Of a DNA stretch of 64,000 bases, positions 8,639-16,982 are shown piece by piece. Origin of the DNA: Nocardia cyriacigeorgica GUH-2 (GTDB lineage: Bacteria; Actinomycetota; Actinomycetes; Mycobacteriales; Mycobacteriaceae); NCBI RefSeq assembly GCF_000284035.1, contig NC_016887.1, positions 4,588,001 to 4,652,000 on the forward strand, in the 5' to 3' direction. Position numbers and translations under genes: made by a program. Position 1 is the first letter of the stretch. Every line of letters starts with the position of its first letter. The notes under the pieces were generated by a model. It was not told the DNA's origin. It was given only the letters and a program-made list of their open reading frames with translations, and searched no databases.

Positions 8639-8709
8639 CGGCTCACCTCCGGACGGCCCGCCTCGGCCGTGTCCGCCCGGTGCCGCGCGCCGCGGATCTC
8701 CTCGGTCAT
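8635..8709 (-). CDS. 24-codon ORF bridging the two crcB genes
   Basis: The ATG overlaps the stop of the upstream crcB (TGATG) and its own TGA overlaps the start of the downstream crcB (ATGA), so it fills the gap with no untranslated base. The product would be a basic, hydrophilic peptide starting MTEEIRGARHRAD and ending RPEVSR, without a membrane segment. It may be only a coupling device that carries ribosomes to the ribosome-binding site GGAGGTGA at its end, or a remnant fused in some relatives. No homologue is known to me. Confidence 0.45.
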   Translation of the reverse strand: MTEEIRGARHRADTAEAGRPEVSR

Positions 8710-9161
8710 CACTGACCCCCTTCCGTGCCGTTCACCCAGTTCTGGCGCACACTTCCAGTTACCCACCGCGCCCCTGCCATCCCGGCCACCACCGCCGCCA
8801 GGCAGATCACCATCGTGGCGCCGAGATAGCCGAGCCCCATGCCGACGGCACCTGATTCGAGCAGTGTACGAATCTCGGCGCTGTAGGTGGAGAAGGTGGT
8901 GAAGCCGCCGAGCACGCCGACGCCGAGGAAGGGCCGCAGCAGCCGGTGGGCTACCCACACCTCGGTGAGGAGAACCATCAGCACGCCCATGGCCACGCAG
9001 CCGATCACGTTGACGGCGAACGTCGCCACCGGGAACGCGCCGGGCCGCGTCGGCAACCAGCGCGCGAAACCGTAGCGCGCCAGCGCACCCAGGCCGCCGC
9101 CCAGCGCCACGACGAGCAGCACCAGCGGATCGGCGATCCGGGCTTCGGCCCGCGATGACAC
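8709..9161 (-). CDS. crcB1: Fluoride channel CrcB/FluC, first subunit
   Basis: 150 residues from a GTG at 9161, chosen because GGAGGT stands eight bases upstream; a longer in-frame extension to 9287 is Ala-rich and unlikely. Hallmarks are GGGLGALARYGFARWLP and GGFTTFSTYSAEIRT plus four hydrophobic segments. It exports fluoride down its gradient as a heterodimer with the CrcB at 8276-8638. It is the first gene of a minus-strand run continuing into pgm. I looked for a fluoride riboswitch upstream and could not see the conserved core. Confidence 0.93.
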   Translation of the reverse strand: MSSRAEARIADPLVLLVVALGGGLGALARYGFARWLPTRPGAFPVATFAVNVIGCVAMGVLMVLLTEVWVAHRLLRPFLGVGVLGGFTTFSTYSAEIRTLLESGAVGMGLGYLGATMVICLAAVVAGMAGARWVTGSVRQNWVNGTEGGQ

Positions 9162-9368
9162 GTCCCCAACCTCCTGTCCCAGCCCGGTGACCGGCCGCCC
9201 GAGCGCCGCCGCGTCTACCGCAACGCTATCGGTAGCAACGGCGCCGGCCGACGGCGCAGCCGCTCGGGCGACGGCCGTCGTTGACACACCGACCGGCGCG
9301 CAGTACGAATCGACTGAGGTCTTCGCCGAAGACCGAACACAGTCGACAGCCTCGTCTTGGAGCCGGTG

Positions 9369-10655
9369 ATGGCGGCACCGCGGAGTTCACGAATACGGCG
9401 ACGCCGGCACCGGTCCGAGCGCCACGCCGCACCCGAGCAAACGTTGAGCATACGGCATTCTCCGGCGCGTCGGGCGAGTCTGGTGATCCGCCGTCTGATC
9501 CTCGCGCTCGCCGTCGCGTCGGTGCTGGCACTGGGCGACACCATCCCCGCGACGTTGACCGTCCACACGGCGTCCGAGGCCGGAGATTTCTACTCGGCGC
9601 CGGCCGATCTCGACGAGTACCGGCCCGGGCAGGTGATTCGCAGCAGGCAGGTGAGTGCGGCCGGATTCGCCGATACCACCGCTTGGCAGTTGGCTTTCCG
9701 CAGCACGGACTCGCACGGGGACCCGATCGCCGCGGTGACCACGGTGCTGCTGCCCGCGGGTGCGGCGCCGGATCGGCCGGTGGTGTCGTACCAGCCGTTC
9801 GTCAACTCGCTCGGAACACAGTGCGCACCATCGCGTTCGCTACTCGCCGGGACGCTGCGCGAGGCGCCGGCGGTGAATCTGCTGCTGTCGCGTGGCTGGG
9901 CGGTCGCGGTGCCCGATCACCTCGGACCGGAGAGCGCTTACGGTGCCGCACAACTGGGCGGGCGGATCACCCTGGACGGGATTCGCGCGGTCCGGCAGTT
10001 CGACTCGGCCGGTCTCGACGACAGTCCGGTGGCGCTGGCCGGATATTCCGGTGGCGGTATGGCCACCGGGTTCGCGGCCGCCCTTGCCCCGGGTTACGCG
10101 CCCGAGCTGCCGATTGCCGGTGCGGCGGCGGGTGGGGTGCCGATGAATCTCGGTGCGCTGGCGCGCGATCTCGGCGATCGGCCGAACCCGATGTTCGGGC
10201 TGGGATTCGCGGCCGCGGTCGGATTGGCCCGCGAGTACCCGGAGGTCACGCTGGAGGAGTATCTGAATCCCGCCGGGGCGGCACTGCTCGACCGCGTCGA
10301 CGACGCCTGCATGGACGAGATCGTCCGGGCCGCAGCGGGCCTCGACACCGACGCCGTGTTCACCGAACCGCCCACCGAAGACCCGGCCGCCGCACCCATC
10401 CTGCGGGACAACAGTCTGGAGACCTTCGACGGCGTTCCGACTGCGCCCCTGTATCTCTGGCACGGCACGGCCGACATGATCTCGGCCGAGCCGGTACGGC
10501 GAACGGCCGAACGGTATTGCGCGGCAGGCACACCGGTGCAGCTGGATCTGCTCGCCGGCGCCGATCACACCGGTGCTGTCCTGCCGGGCGCATTGCGGGC
10601 GCTGGACTATCTCGAAGGCCGGTTCGCGGGGACACCACCGCCGCAGAACTGCTGA
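9369..10655 (+). CDS. Secreted lipase (secretory lipase/LIP family)
   Basis: 428 residues if the ATG at 9369 (GGAG six bases upstream) is used. The hydrophobic export segment VIRRLILALAVASVLALGD comes unusually late, after about 38 basic residues, so a GTG start at 9483 giving a normal signal peptide is a real alternative. The catalytic elements are GYSGGG (Ser nucleophile), WHGTADMI (Asp) and GADHTGAV (His), as in Candida lipase A-like and mycobacterial secretory lipases that hydrolyse acylglycerols outside the cell. It ends at a hairpin terminator shared with the convergent exporter gene. A paralogue lies at 22572. Confidence 0.85.
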   Translation: MAAPRSSRIRRRRHRSERHAAPEQTLSIRHSPARRASLVIRRLILALAVASVLALGDTIPATLTVHTASEAGDFYSAPADLDEYRPGQVIRSRQVSAAGFADTTAWQLAFRSTDSHGDPIAAVTTVLLPAGAAPDRPVVSYQPFVNSLGTQCAPSRSLLAGTLREAPAVNLLLSRGWAVAVPDHLGPESAYGAAQLGGRITLDGIRAVRQFDSAGLDDSPVALAGYSGGGMATGFAAALAPGYAPELPIAGAAAGGVPMNLGALARDLGDRPNPMFGLGFAAAVGLAREYPEVTLEEYLNPAGAALLDRVDDACMDEIVRAAAGLDTDAVFTEPPTEDPAAAPILRDNSLETFDGVPTAPLYLWHGTADMISAEPVRRTAERYCAAGTPVQLDLLAGADHTGAVLPGALRALDYLEGRFAGTPPPQNC

Positions 10656-10661
10656 CAATGC

Positions 10662-10704
10662 ACCGCCGCCCGCGGAGCCGGAAGCTCCACGGGCGGCGGT
10701 CCTT
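10662..10704. terminator. Bidirectional terminator between convergent genes
   Basis: ACCGCCGCCCG (10662-10672) pairs with 10690-10700 and GGAGC with GCTCC, with one mismatch and a five-base loop, followed by CCTTT. It separates the lipase and the convergent exporter. Confidence 0.75.
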
Positions 10705-10715
10705 TCGCGACGGGA

Positions 10716-12215
10716 TCAGTGCGCGAGCACCAACTCCCCCTCCGCGGGCGCGGGTGCGGTATTGGGCAGCAGCACGCCCGTCACCACGGCGCCGATCACG
10801 AAGATCGCGGTGGCCCACCAGAAGCTGGTGGTGTAGCTCTCGATCGCCGCCTGGGCGACGGTCAGCTGATCGGGGGTGCGGCCGACCATGTAGTCACTGG
10901 CCGCCGAGGCCGCGATGGTGCTCAGCAGCGCGGTGCCGATCGAGCCACCGACCTGCTGGCTGGTGTTGATCGTCGCCGAGGCGACGCCGGCGTCCTCGTG
11001 GTGCACACCGGCCGTGGCGCCCTGGAACGCCGTGGCCATCGCGCCACCGAGGCCGAGGCCCATCAGGATCAGACCCGGCAGGATGTGGGTGGTGTACCCG
11101 GTGTCCAGCCCGATCCGGGTCAGCCAGGCCATACCGGCGGCCGCGATCAGGAACCCGGCGCTGACCACGATCTTCGGTCCGAGCTTGGGCAGCAGCAGCG
11201 ACGGCGTGGTGGTGGACGACACGATCATCGCGGCAACCATCGGCAGGAACGCCACACCGGTGGTGATCGGCGAGTACCCGAGGCTGAGCTGCATGTAGTA
11301 GGTCAGGAACAGGAAGATCGCGAACATCCCGATGCCCATCACGAACACGGTGATGAACGATCCGCCCCTGGTGCGGTCGAGCACGACGCGCAGTGGCAGC
11401 AGCGGGTTGGCGACCCGGGTTTCCAGCCACACGAACACCGCAAGCAGCGCGGCGCCGCCGAACAGGAAGGCCAGGGTGACCGGGTTGGTCCAGCCGTCGG
11501 TCTCGGCGTGCGAGAAGCCGTAGACGATGCCGAACAGGGCCGCGGTGACCACGATGGTGCCGGGGATGTCGAGCTTGGGCCGTTCGGTGACGGTGTGCTT
11601 GGCCAGCAGCAACACCGCGCCGACCAGCGCGACGGCAGCGAAGGCCAGGTTCACGAACATCACCCAGCGCCAGGACGCCCATTCGGTGAGCACGCCACCG
11701 AGCAGCAGGCCGATGGCGCCACCGGTACCGGCGACCGCACCGAAGATGCCGAAGGCCTTGGCCCGTTCGGACGGTTCGGTGAAGGTGACCGTCAGCAGCG
11801 ACAGCGCGGCGGGCGCCAGCAGCGCGCCGAACACACCCTGACCGATGCGGGCACCGACCAGCATCTCGAAGTTGGTGGCCGCGCCGCCGACCGCGGAGGC
11901 CACCGAGAAGCCGATCAGGCCGACGATGAAGGTGTTGCGCCTGCCGAACAGGTCGCTGAGCCGCCCGCCCAGTAGCAGCAAGCTACCGAAGGCCAGCGCG
12001 TAGCCGGTGATGACCCACTGGCGGTCGGCATCGCCGAAGCCGAGGTCGCGTTGCGCCTCGGGCAGCGCGATATTCACCACGGTCGCGTCGAGCACGACCA
12101 TGAGCTGGGCGACGCCGAGGACGGCGAGCACCCACCAGCGCAGTGCGTGCGAGCCACGCCTGCCTGACGTCGGTTTCTGTTGCGGGGAAGGCCCGCGTTC
12201 GATGGTGGTGGTCAC
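10716..12215 (-). CDS. DHA2-family MFS drug exporter
   Basis: 499 residues from a GTG at 12215 preceded by GAGGGG. Fourteen hydrophobic segments and the EmrB/QacA-type motifs are visible: LDATVVNIALP in helix 1, GGRLSDLFGRRNTFIVG as motif A, and the family-typical GGAIGLLLGGVLTEWASWRWVMFVN. Such proteins expel hydrophobic or cationic drugs in exchange for protons. The divergent TetR gene at 12327 and two operator palindromes at 12239-12297 indicate drug-inducible repression. Confidence 0.9.
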   Translation of the reverse strand: MTTTIERGPSPQQKPTSGRRGSHALRWWVLAVLGVAQLMVVLDATVVNIALPEAQRDLGFGDADRQWVITGYALAFGSLLLLGGRLSDLFGRRNTFIVGLIGFSVASAVGGAATNFEMLVGARIGQGVFGALLAPAALSLLTVTFTEPSERAKAFGIFGAVAGTGGAIGLLLGGVLTEWASWRWVMFVNLAFAAVALVGAVLLLAKHTVTERPKLDIPGTIVVTAALFGIVYGFSHAETDGWTNPVTLAFLFGGAALLAVFVWLETRVANPLLPLRVVLDRTRGGSFITVFVMGIGMFAIFLFLTYYMQLSLGYSPITTGVAFLPMVAAMIVSSTTTPSLLLPKLGPKIVVSAGFLIAAAGMAWLTRIGLDTGYTTHILPGLILMGLGLGGAMATAFQGATAGVHHEDAGVASATINTSQQVGGSIGTALLSTIAASAASDYMVGRTPDQLTVAQAAIESYTTSFWWATAIFVIGAVVTGVLLPNTAPAPAEGELVLAH

Positions 12216-12235
12216 GTCGCCCCTCGTTGAAAATT

Positions 12236-12300
12236 AAACGGAGGTAGTTCCTCCGGTTAGCCGAAACGCTATCACAGTAACGGAGGCGGTGCCTCCACTT
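12236..12300. promoter_or_regulatory. Paired TetR operators of the exporter/regulator unit
   Basis: CGGAGG-TAGTT-CCTCCG (12239-12255) and CGGAGG-CGGTG-CCTCCA (12281-12297) share arms and spacer length; the first extends outward with TAA and TTA. Their centres are 42 bp apart, four helical turns, so two dimers would sit on the same face of the DNA. The first overlaps the exporter's leader, the second the regulator's promoter side. Confidence 0.75.
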
Positions 12301-12326
12301 AATCCTCGCGCTGCTAACATGACGGT

Positions 12327-13001
12327 GTGAATCACGCCACGACCATGCCTCCGACCCGGCGTTTGCGGGCTGATGCCGCACGCAATCAGCAGCGCATCGT
12401 CGAGGCCGCCCGCCAGCTGTTCGCCGACCACGGACTCGAGATCACCCTCGATGACGTGGCCGAGCGCGCGGGCGTCGGCGTAGGCACCGTCTACCGGCGG
12501 TTCGCGAACAAGAAGGAACTCATCTCCGAGGTCTTCCAGCAGCATCTCGACGAGTTCGCCGAGATGGCCGAGGAATGCGTGCGCCATCCCGATCCGTGGC
12601 AGGGCCTGGTCGAGTTCTTCGAATACGCCTGCCGGCATATGGCGACCAATCGCGGATTCAGCGAGGTCATGCTGGAGTTCGAAGACGATCTCGAGCAGTT
12701 CACCTGCGTGCGCGACCGGATCAAGCCGGTAGTGGCCCGGATCGTCGATCGCGCGCGGGAAGCCGGCGCGCTGCAACCGGACGTCGTGGCCTCGGATTTC
12801 TTCGCGATGGTCCACATGGTCGACGGGCTGGCCGAGTTCGCCCGGCCGGTCAACGATCAGGTGTGGCGGCGCTACATGGCACTGGTGCTCAACGGTGTGC
12901 GCACCGAACTCGTTCCACGACGGCCGTTGTCGGTTCCGCCGCTCGACGACGACGAGGTCGAGCAGGCCAAGACCGCTCTGTGCACCGGCCGCCGCCGCTG
13001 A
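12327..13001 (+). CDS. TetR-family regulator of the divergent exporter
   Basis: 224 residues from a GTG at 12327. The DNA-binding domain reads AARQLFADHGLEITLDDVAE, then RAGVGVGTVYRRFANKKELI, a textbook TetR_N helix-turn-helix; the remainder is a TetR_C ligand domain with the segment PWQGLVEFFEYACRHMATNRG common in actinobacterial drug-responsive TetR proteins. No Shine-Dalgarno sequence is apparent. It should bind the two CGGAGG palindromes between itself and the exporter, repressing both genes until a ligand is bound. Confidence 0.9.
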   Translation: MNHATTMPPTRRLRADAARNQQRIVEAARQLFADHGLEITLDDVAERAGVGVGTVYRRFANKKELISEVFQQHLDEFAEMAEECVRHPDPWQGLVEFFEYACRHMATNRGFSEVMLEFEDDLEQFTCVRDRIKPVVARIVDRAREAGALQPDVVASDFFAMVHMVDGLAEFARPVNDQVWRRYMALVLNGVRTELVPRRPLSVPPLDDDEVEQAKTALCTGRRR

Positions 13002-13067
13002 TTCCTTCATTCCGCGAAACTCACCGCGGGTAGCGCAGGTCACAATCAATCCCTTACAGTTGAACAT

Positions 13068-14366
13068 GTGACCAATTCGTGGATGAACTGGGCCGGCGAT
13101 CAGCAGTGCACGCCGGCATCCGTCGCGGCTCCGCGCAACCGCAATGAACTAGCCGACCTACTCGGCCGGGCCGCGGATGCCGGCCAGCAGGTCCGCGTCG
13201 CCGGCTCCGGGCATTCGTTCACCGATATCTGCCTGACCGACGGACTGCTGCTGGATCTGTCCCGGATGAACCGCGTGCTCGACGTCGACCGCGGCAGCGG
13301 CCTGGCCCGCGTCGAGGCCGGGCTCACGCTGCACGCGGCGAGCCCGGCGCTGCACAACCACGGACTGGCCTTCCCCAACCTCGGCGATATCGACGCCCAG
13401 ACCATCGCCGGCGCCACCGCCACCGCGACCCACGGCACCGGCGCTACCTTGCAGAACCTTTCGGCGGCAGTGCACTCGGTGGAGTTGATGCGCCCCGACG
13501 GCAGTGTGGTCGAGCTGAGCGAACAGTCCGACCCGGACGGCTGGCGGGCCGCGCGGGTCAACCTCGGCGCGCTGGGTGTGATCACCGCGATGACGTTGCA
13601 GTTGGTGCCGTCGTTCGTGCTCGAAGGCATCGAGCGGCCGGTCCCGGTCGAGGACGTGCTCGACGACCTGGACAGCTATCTCGACGGTAACGACCATTTC
13701 GAGTTCTACATGTTCGCGCACAGCCCGCTGGCGATGACCAAGCGCAACAACCGCGTCGAACTCGCCGAACAGCCCCGTTCGCAGGTGGTGGACTGGTTCG
13801 CCGACATCCTGATGTCCAACTACACCTTCGACGCGCTGTGCCGGCTGGGCCGCTGGCAGCCGCGGCTGGTGCCGTGGATCCATCGCGGTGCCGCGCACGC
13901 CGGTAGCTATCGCCGTCAGGTGGATCGGTCCTACCGGGTGTTCGCCTCACCGCGGCTGATCCGCTTCACCGAAATGGAATACGCCATCCCGCGCGAGCAT
14001 TCGGCCGAAGCCATCCGCGCGATCAAGGACCTGTCCACCCGCTTCGATACCCCCATGCCTATCGAGGTGCGCTGGGTGGCACCCGACGACGCGTTCCTCT
14101 CCCCCGCCGGCGGCCGCGACACCTGCTACATCGCGGTGCACATGTACCAGGGCATGGACTACGAGCCCTATTTCCGCGCCTGCGAAGCGGTGTTCGATCG
14201 GTTCGACGGCCGCCCGCACTGGGGCAAACGCCATTTCCAGACCGCGCAGACGCTGCGTGAGCGGTACCCGGACTGGGATCGGTTCGCCGAGGTGCGCCGC
14301 CGCCTGGACCCCAAGGGCGTGTTCGCCAACCCCTATCTGGACCGCGTGCTCGGCCCCATCGGCTGA
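13068..14366 (+). CDS. FAD-linked sugar-1,4-lactone oxidase (gulonolactone/arabinonolactone type)
   Basis: 432 residues from a GTG at 13068. The N-terminal PCMH-type FAD domain contains VAGSGHSFTDI, whose His is the covalent flavin-attachment position in aldonolactone oxidases, and IAGATATATHGTG. The C-terminal ALO domain carries PHWGKRH, the counterpart of the HWAK motif of the family. The enzyme would oxidise an aldono-1,4-lactone such as L-gulono- or D-arabinono-lactone in the cytoplasm, as for the mycobacterial gulonolactone dehydrogenase. It starts 66 bp after the TetR gene and converges with the editing-like gene at 14333, overlapping it by 34 bp. Confidence 0.9.
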   Translation: MTNSWMNWAGDQQCTPASVAAPRNRNELADLLGRAADAGQQVRVAGSGHSFTDICLTDGLLLDLSRMNRVLDVDRGSGLARVEAGLTLHAASPALHNHGLAFPNLGDIDAQTIAGATATATHGTGATLQNLSAAVHSVELMRPDGSVVELSEQSDPDGWRAARVNLGALGVITAMTLQLVPSFVLEGIERPVPVEDVLDDLDSYLDGNDHFEFYMFAHSPLAMTKRNNRVELAEQPRSQVVDWFADILMSNYTFDALCRLGRWQPRLVPWIHRGAAHAGSYRRQVDRSYRVFASPRLIRFTEMEYAIPREHSAEAIRAIKDLSTRFDTPMPIEVRWVAPDDAFLSPAGGRDTCYIAVHMYQGMDYEPYFRACEAVFDRFDGRPHWGKRHFQTAQTLRERYPDWDRFAEVRRRLDPKGVFANPYLDRVLGPIG

Positions 14367-14923
14367 CGTCGCGGCGGCACCAGATGCATCGTCGCCCACC
14401 CGGAGGGCTTGGCCCGGGTGGGGCCGACGGTGGTGATGGTGGCAGGCGGAACGTGCGGACGCAGGCGCGCCGGCGCGGGTTCGCGTACCCGCACGACATC
14501 GCAGGGTCCGGCGAACGCGCAGGCGGGGCCGCTGTCCAGGCGCCAGCCGAATGGCATCAGGTGCACCCGCTCGCCGCGTTCTTCGAGCCGCTCGGCGATC
14601 TCCTCGACCAGGTCGAGGGTGTCGGCCAGATGCGCGAGCAGGTCCGGTCCGGACATCGCGGCGCGCGCCGCTCCGCTCGGCAGCAGGGCCGAGCCGTTGA
14701 TCACCACGTAGCCCGCCCCGCTCTGCGCGATGAGCGCCTGGAGCGTCCGGACGATCTCGCCGGAGGGCCCGGCCTCGCCGGGCTCGACATAGATATGCAG
14801 GAGTAAGCAGTCGTGGAAGGTGCGCGTTGCGGTGAGCGCCGCCGGTTCCAGCGCGACGGCGCACGGGCCGGGGGCGGCAGGCGTGTATTCGAAACAGTGC
14901 CAACGACTACTGAGAATCTTCAC
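14333..14923 (-). CDS. Stand-alone archaeal-type threonyl-tRNA editing-domain-like protein
   Basis: 196 residues from a GTG at 14923 (VKILSSRW) preceded by GGTAGGGG. The layout fits the N-terminal editing domain of archaeal threonyl-tRNA synthetases, a D-aminoacyl-tRNA-deacylase-like fold: a short first strand (VKILSSRWHCFEYTP), a strand LLLHIYVEPGE, a helix, the strand GYVVINGSALLPS, a long helix LADTLDLVEEIAERLEERGE and the closing strand VHLMPFGWR. The family removes serine misattached to tRNA-Thr. The Tyr-Lys of the archaeal active site appears here as Trp-Arg, and the expected His near strand three is not evident, so activity is uncertain. The last 45 residues are basic and Pro-rich. The assignment is by pattern only. 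Confidence 0.6.
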   Translation of the reverse strand: MKILSSRWHCFEYTPAAPGPCAVALEPAALTATRTFHDCLLLHIYVEPGEAGPSGEIVRTLQALIAQSGAGYVVINGSALLPSGAARAAMSGPDLLAHLADTLDLVEEIAERLEERGERVHLMPFGWRLDSGPACAFAGPCDVVRVREPAPARLRPHVPPATITTVGPTRAKPSGWATMHLVPPRRQPMGPSTRSR

Positions 14924-15144
14924 CCATACCCCTACCGCGCGACCCCTCGTCGCCCTTCGGACGCCGGACCTAGGAAAATGTAGTGATGCCCGGACCGGCG
15001 CGGTTGTCGCCCAGCGCACAATCTTTGCGCTGCGGCGCAGATCTACCCGCCCGACTCGCCCCGGAACCGGTCGCCGACGACCTATCCTCGGCTCCACGGG
15101 CACGGGCCGAGTCCGGGTCCCCATGGCACGAGAAGGAGTCTGTA

Positions 15145-16089
15145 ATGGCAGGTGCGGCGGTGGTCGACGAGGCATCGACGGCGGAGGTCGATCCTCGCGA
15201 ACGTGTCGACTACTGGGCCGAGCTGGTCGATTCCTTCCAGGGCGTGCGGTTGAGCTACGAGTTCGGCTCGGCCACCGATTTCTTCGGCCGGATCCGGCGC
15301 CACCGCACCGACACCTACCAGATCATCGGCCGCGAATCCGATCCGATCGTCTACACCCGCGCCGCTTCCCATATCCGCGCCGACCCCGATGACGACTATC
15401 GCCTGGTCATGCCGCTCACCGGACGTTTCGACCTGTCCAGCGAGGAGCGCAGCGGCTCGCTCGAGCCCGGGATGAGCAGTCTGATCACCATCAACCGGCC
15501 GTTGTCGTTCACCGCCTGCCGCGGCACCCACGGTTTGATCATGACCATTCCGCGCCGCGAGATCGCGCATCGGCTCAACCGCGCGGAGCCGCCCGCGCGG
15601 CCACTGGACCTGAGTTCGGGTCTGGGCCGGGTGGCCGCGACCATGCTGACCGGACTCTACGGCGAGGCCGGCACGCTCACCGCGGCCCAATTCGACGCCG
15701 TGGCCGAGCGGCTGGTCGACCTGATCTGCATGCTGATCCTGGACGAGGTGCCGACCACCGGCAGCCATCTCGGCGAGGTGGAATCGACTGTCCGGCACTA
15801 CATTCGCCGCCATGCCGCAGACCCGGAGCTGTCCAGCGCGCACATCGCCCGTGCCCTCGGCTGGTCGGTGCGCCAGGTGCAGCTCGCCCTTCAGCAGGCG
15901 GGCACCACGCCGCGCGACCTGATCCGGGAAGAGCGGCTACAGCTCGCGCATGCCCGGCTGCGCAGCCCGGCCTACCGGCACGCGAGCGTCACCGATATCG
16001 CGCTCGGCCTCGGATTCGGTTCGGTGAGCAGTTTCAGCACCGCCTTCCGGCAGCGTTTCGGATCCACGCCGAGCAGTGTGCGGGGGTAG
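15145..16089 (+). CDS. AraC-family transcriptional regulator
   Basis: 314 residues from an ATG at 15145 with GGAG eight bases upstream. The N-terminal two thirds match the AraC-binding-like domain of actinobacterial NahR/ThcR-type regulators (ESDPIVYTRAASHIRADPDDDY, then PLTGRFDLSSEERSGSLEPG). The C-terminal AraC/HTH_18 domain has both helix-turn-helix units: LSSAHIARALGWSVRQVQLA and the hallmark VTDIALGLGFGSVSSFSTAF. Target and inducer are unknown; neighbours are a sirtuin (convergent) and the editing-like gene (divergent). Confidence 0.9.
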   Translation: MAGAAVVDEASTAEVDPRERVDYWAELVDSFQGVRLSYEFGSATDFFGRIRRHRTDTYQIIGRESDPIVYTRAASHIRADPDDDYRLVMPLTGRFDLSSEERSGSLEPGMSSLITINRPLSFTACRGTHGLIMTIPRREIAHRLNRAEPPARPLDLSSGLGRVAATMLTGLYGEAGTLTAAQFDAVAERLVDLICMLILDEVPTTGSHLGEVESTVRHYIRRHAADPELSSAHIARALGWSVRQVQLALQQAGTTPRDLIREERLQLAHARLRSPAYRHASVTDIALGLGFGSVSSFSTAFRQRFGSTPSSVRG

Positions 16090-16146
16090 CGCTCGGAAAA
16101 CAGTGTCGGCCACAACGCTTTCCACGCGTGAAAACGACAGGTAGCC

Positions 16147-16890
16147 CTAGTAGCCGAGCATGCGCGAGACGAGTTCGGGGACGGCGGTGCCGATGGGTTC
16201 GCGGATGACCTCGGTGGCGATGCGGTCGTAGGGCGTGGGCTCGGCATTGACGATGACGAGGTCGGCGCCGTTGTCCACGGCGAGCGCGCACAGCGACGCG
16301 GCCGGCTCCACCTGCAACGAGGTACCGATCGCCAGGAACAGATCGGCGGACTCGGCGGTGATCGTCGCCTTCAGCATGGTGCGCGGTTCCATCGCCTGCC
16401 CGAACATCACCGTGCCCGCCTTGAGGATGCCGCCGCACTGCGGGCACGGCGGATCGTCCTCGCCCGCGGCGACCCGCTCGAGCGTCGCGGCCATCGTGGC
16501 GGTGTAGTCGCAGTCGACGCAGACCACTTCGAACATATTGCCGTGGATCTCGATCACCCGGCTCGGCGAGGAACCGGCGCGCTGATGGAGCCGGTCGACG
16601 TTCTGGGTGATGATGGTCAGCGTGCGGGCCCGTTCCAGTTCGACCAGCGCGGTGTGGGCGGCATTGGGCCGCGCCTGCCAGGCCGGATTGTCGCGGCGGG
16701 CCAGCCAGGAACGCCGGCGCAGATCGGGGTCGGCGAGATAGTTGTCGTAGGTCGACAGCAGCTCCGCGATCGGATCCTTGGTCCACACCCCGCGCGGGCC
16801 CCGGAAGTCCGGGATTCCGGAATCGGTGGAGATACCGGCGCCGGTGAGCACCGCGATCCGGCCGGGACGGGTGTACCAGTCGGTGGTCAC
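16147..16890 (-). CDS. Sir2-family NAD-dependent protein deacylase
   Basis: 247 residues from a GTG at 16890 (VTTDWYT); a GTG at 16917 is possible. The NAD-binding motif GAGISTDSGIPDFRG (17-31), TQNVDRLHQRAG (95-106), catalytic His116 in IEIHGNMFE, and the zinc ligands Cys124, Cys127, Cys149 and Cys152 are all present. It removes acyl groups from lysines with NAD consumption, for example reactivating acyl-CoA synthetases such as those at the far end of this window. The Ala-Tyr-Arg pattern of desuccinylases is not seen. Confidence 0.95.
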   Translation of the reverse strand: MTTDWYTRPGRIAVLTGAGISTDSGIPDFRGPRGVWTKDPIAELLSTYDNYLADPDLRRRSWLARRDNPAWQARPNAAHTALVELERARTLTIITQNVDRLHQRAGSSPSRVIEIHGNMFEVVCVDCDYTATMAATLERVAAGEDDPPCPQCGGILKAGTVMFGQAMEPRTMLKATITAESADLFLAIGTSLQVEPAASLCALAVDNGADLVIVNAEPTPYDRIATEVIREPIGTAVPELVSRMLGY

Positions 16891-16982
16891 CGGAGCCTCG
16901 GTGTCGTCGGCGAACACTGCATATCGACAGGCTATCGGGCACCCATCCCGCGCTGGGCTCGGCCCCACGGCACCCCCTCGGC

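Noticed and set aside
9162..9300. Fluoride riboswitch before crcB1
   Set aside because: The expected conserved core with the pseudoknot pairing could not be found, and the ribosome site and GTG follow an uninterrupted G/C-rich leader.
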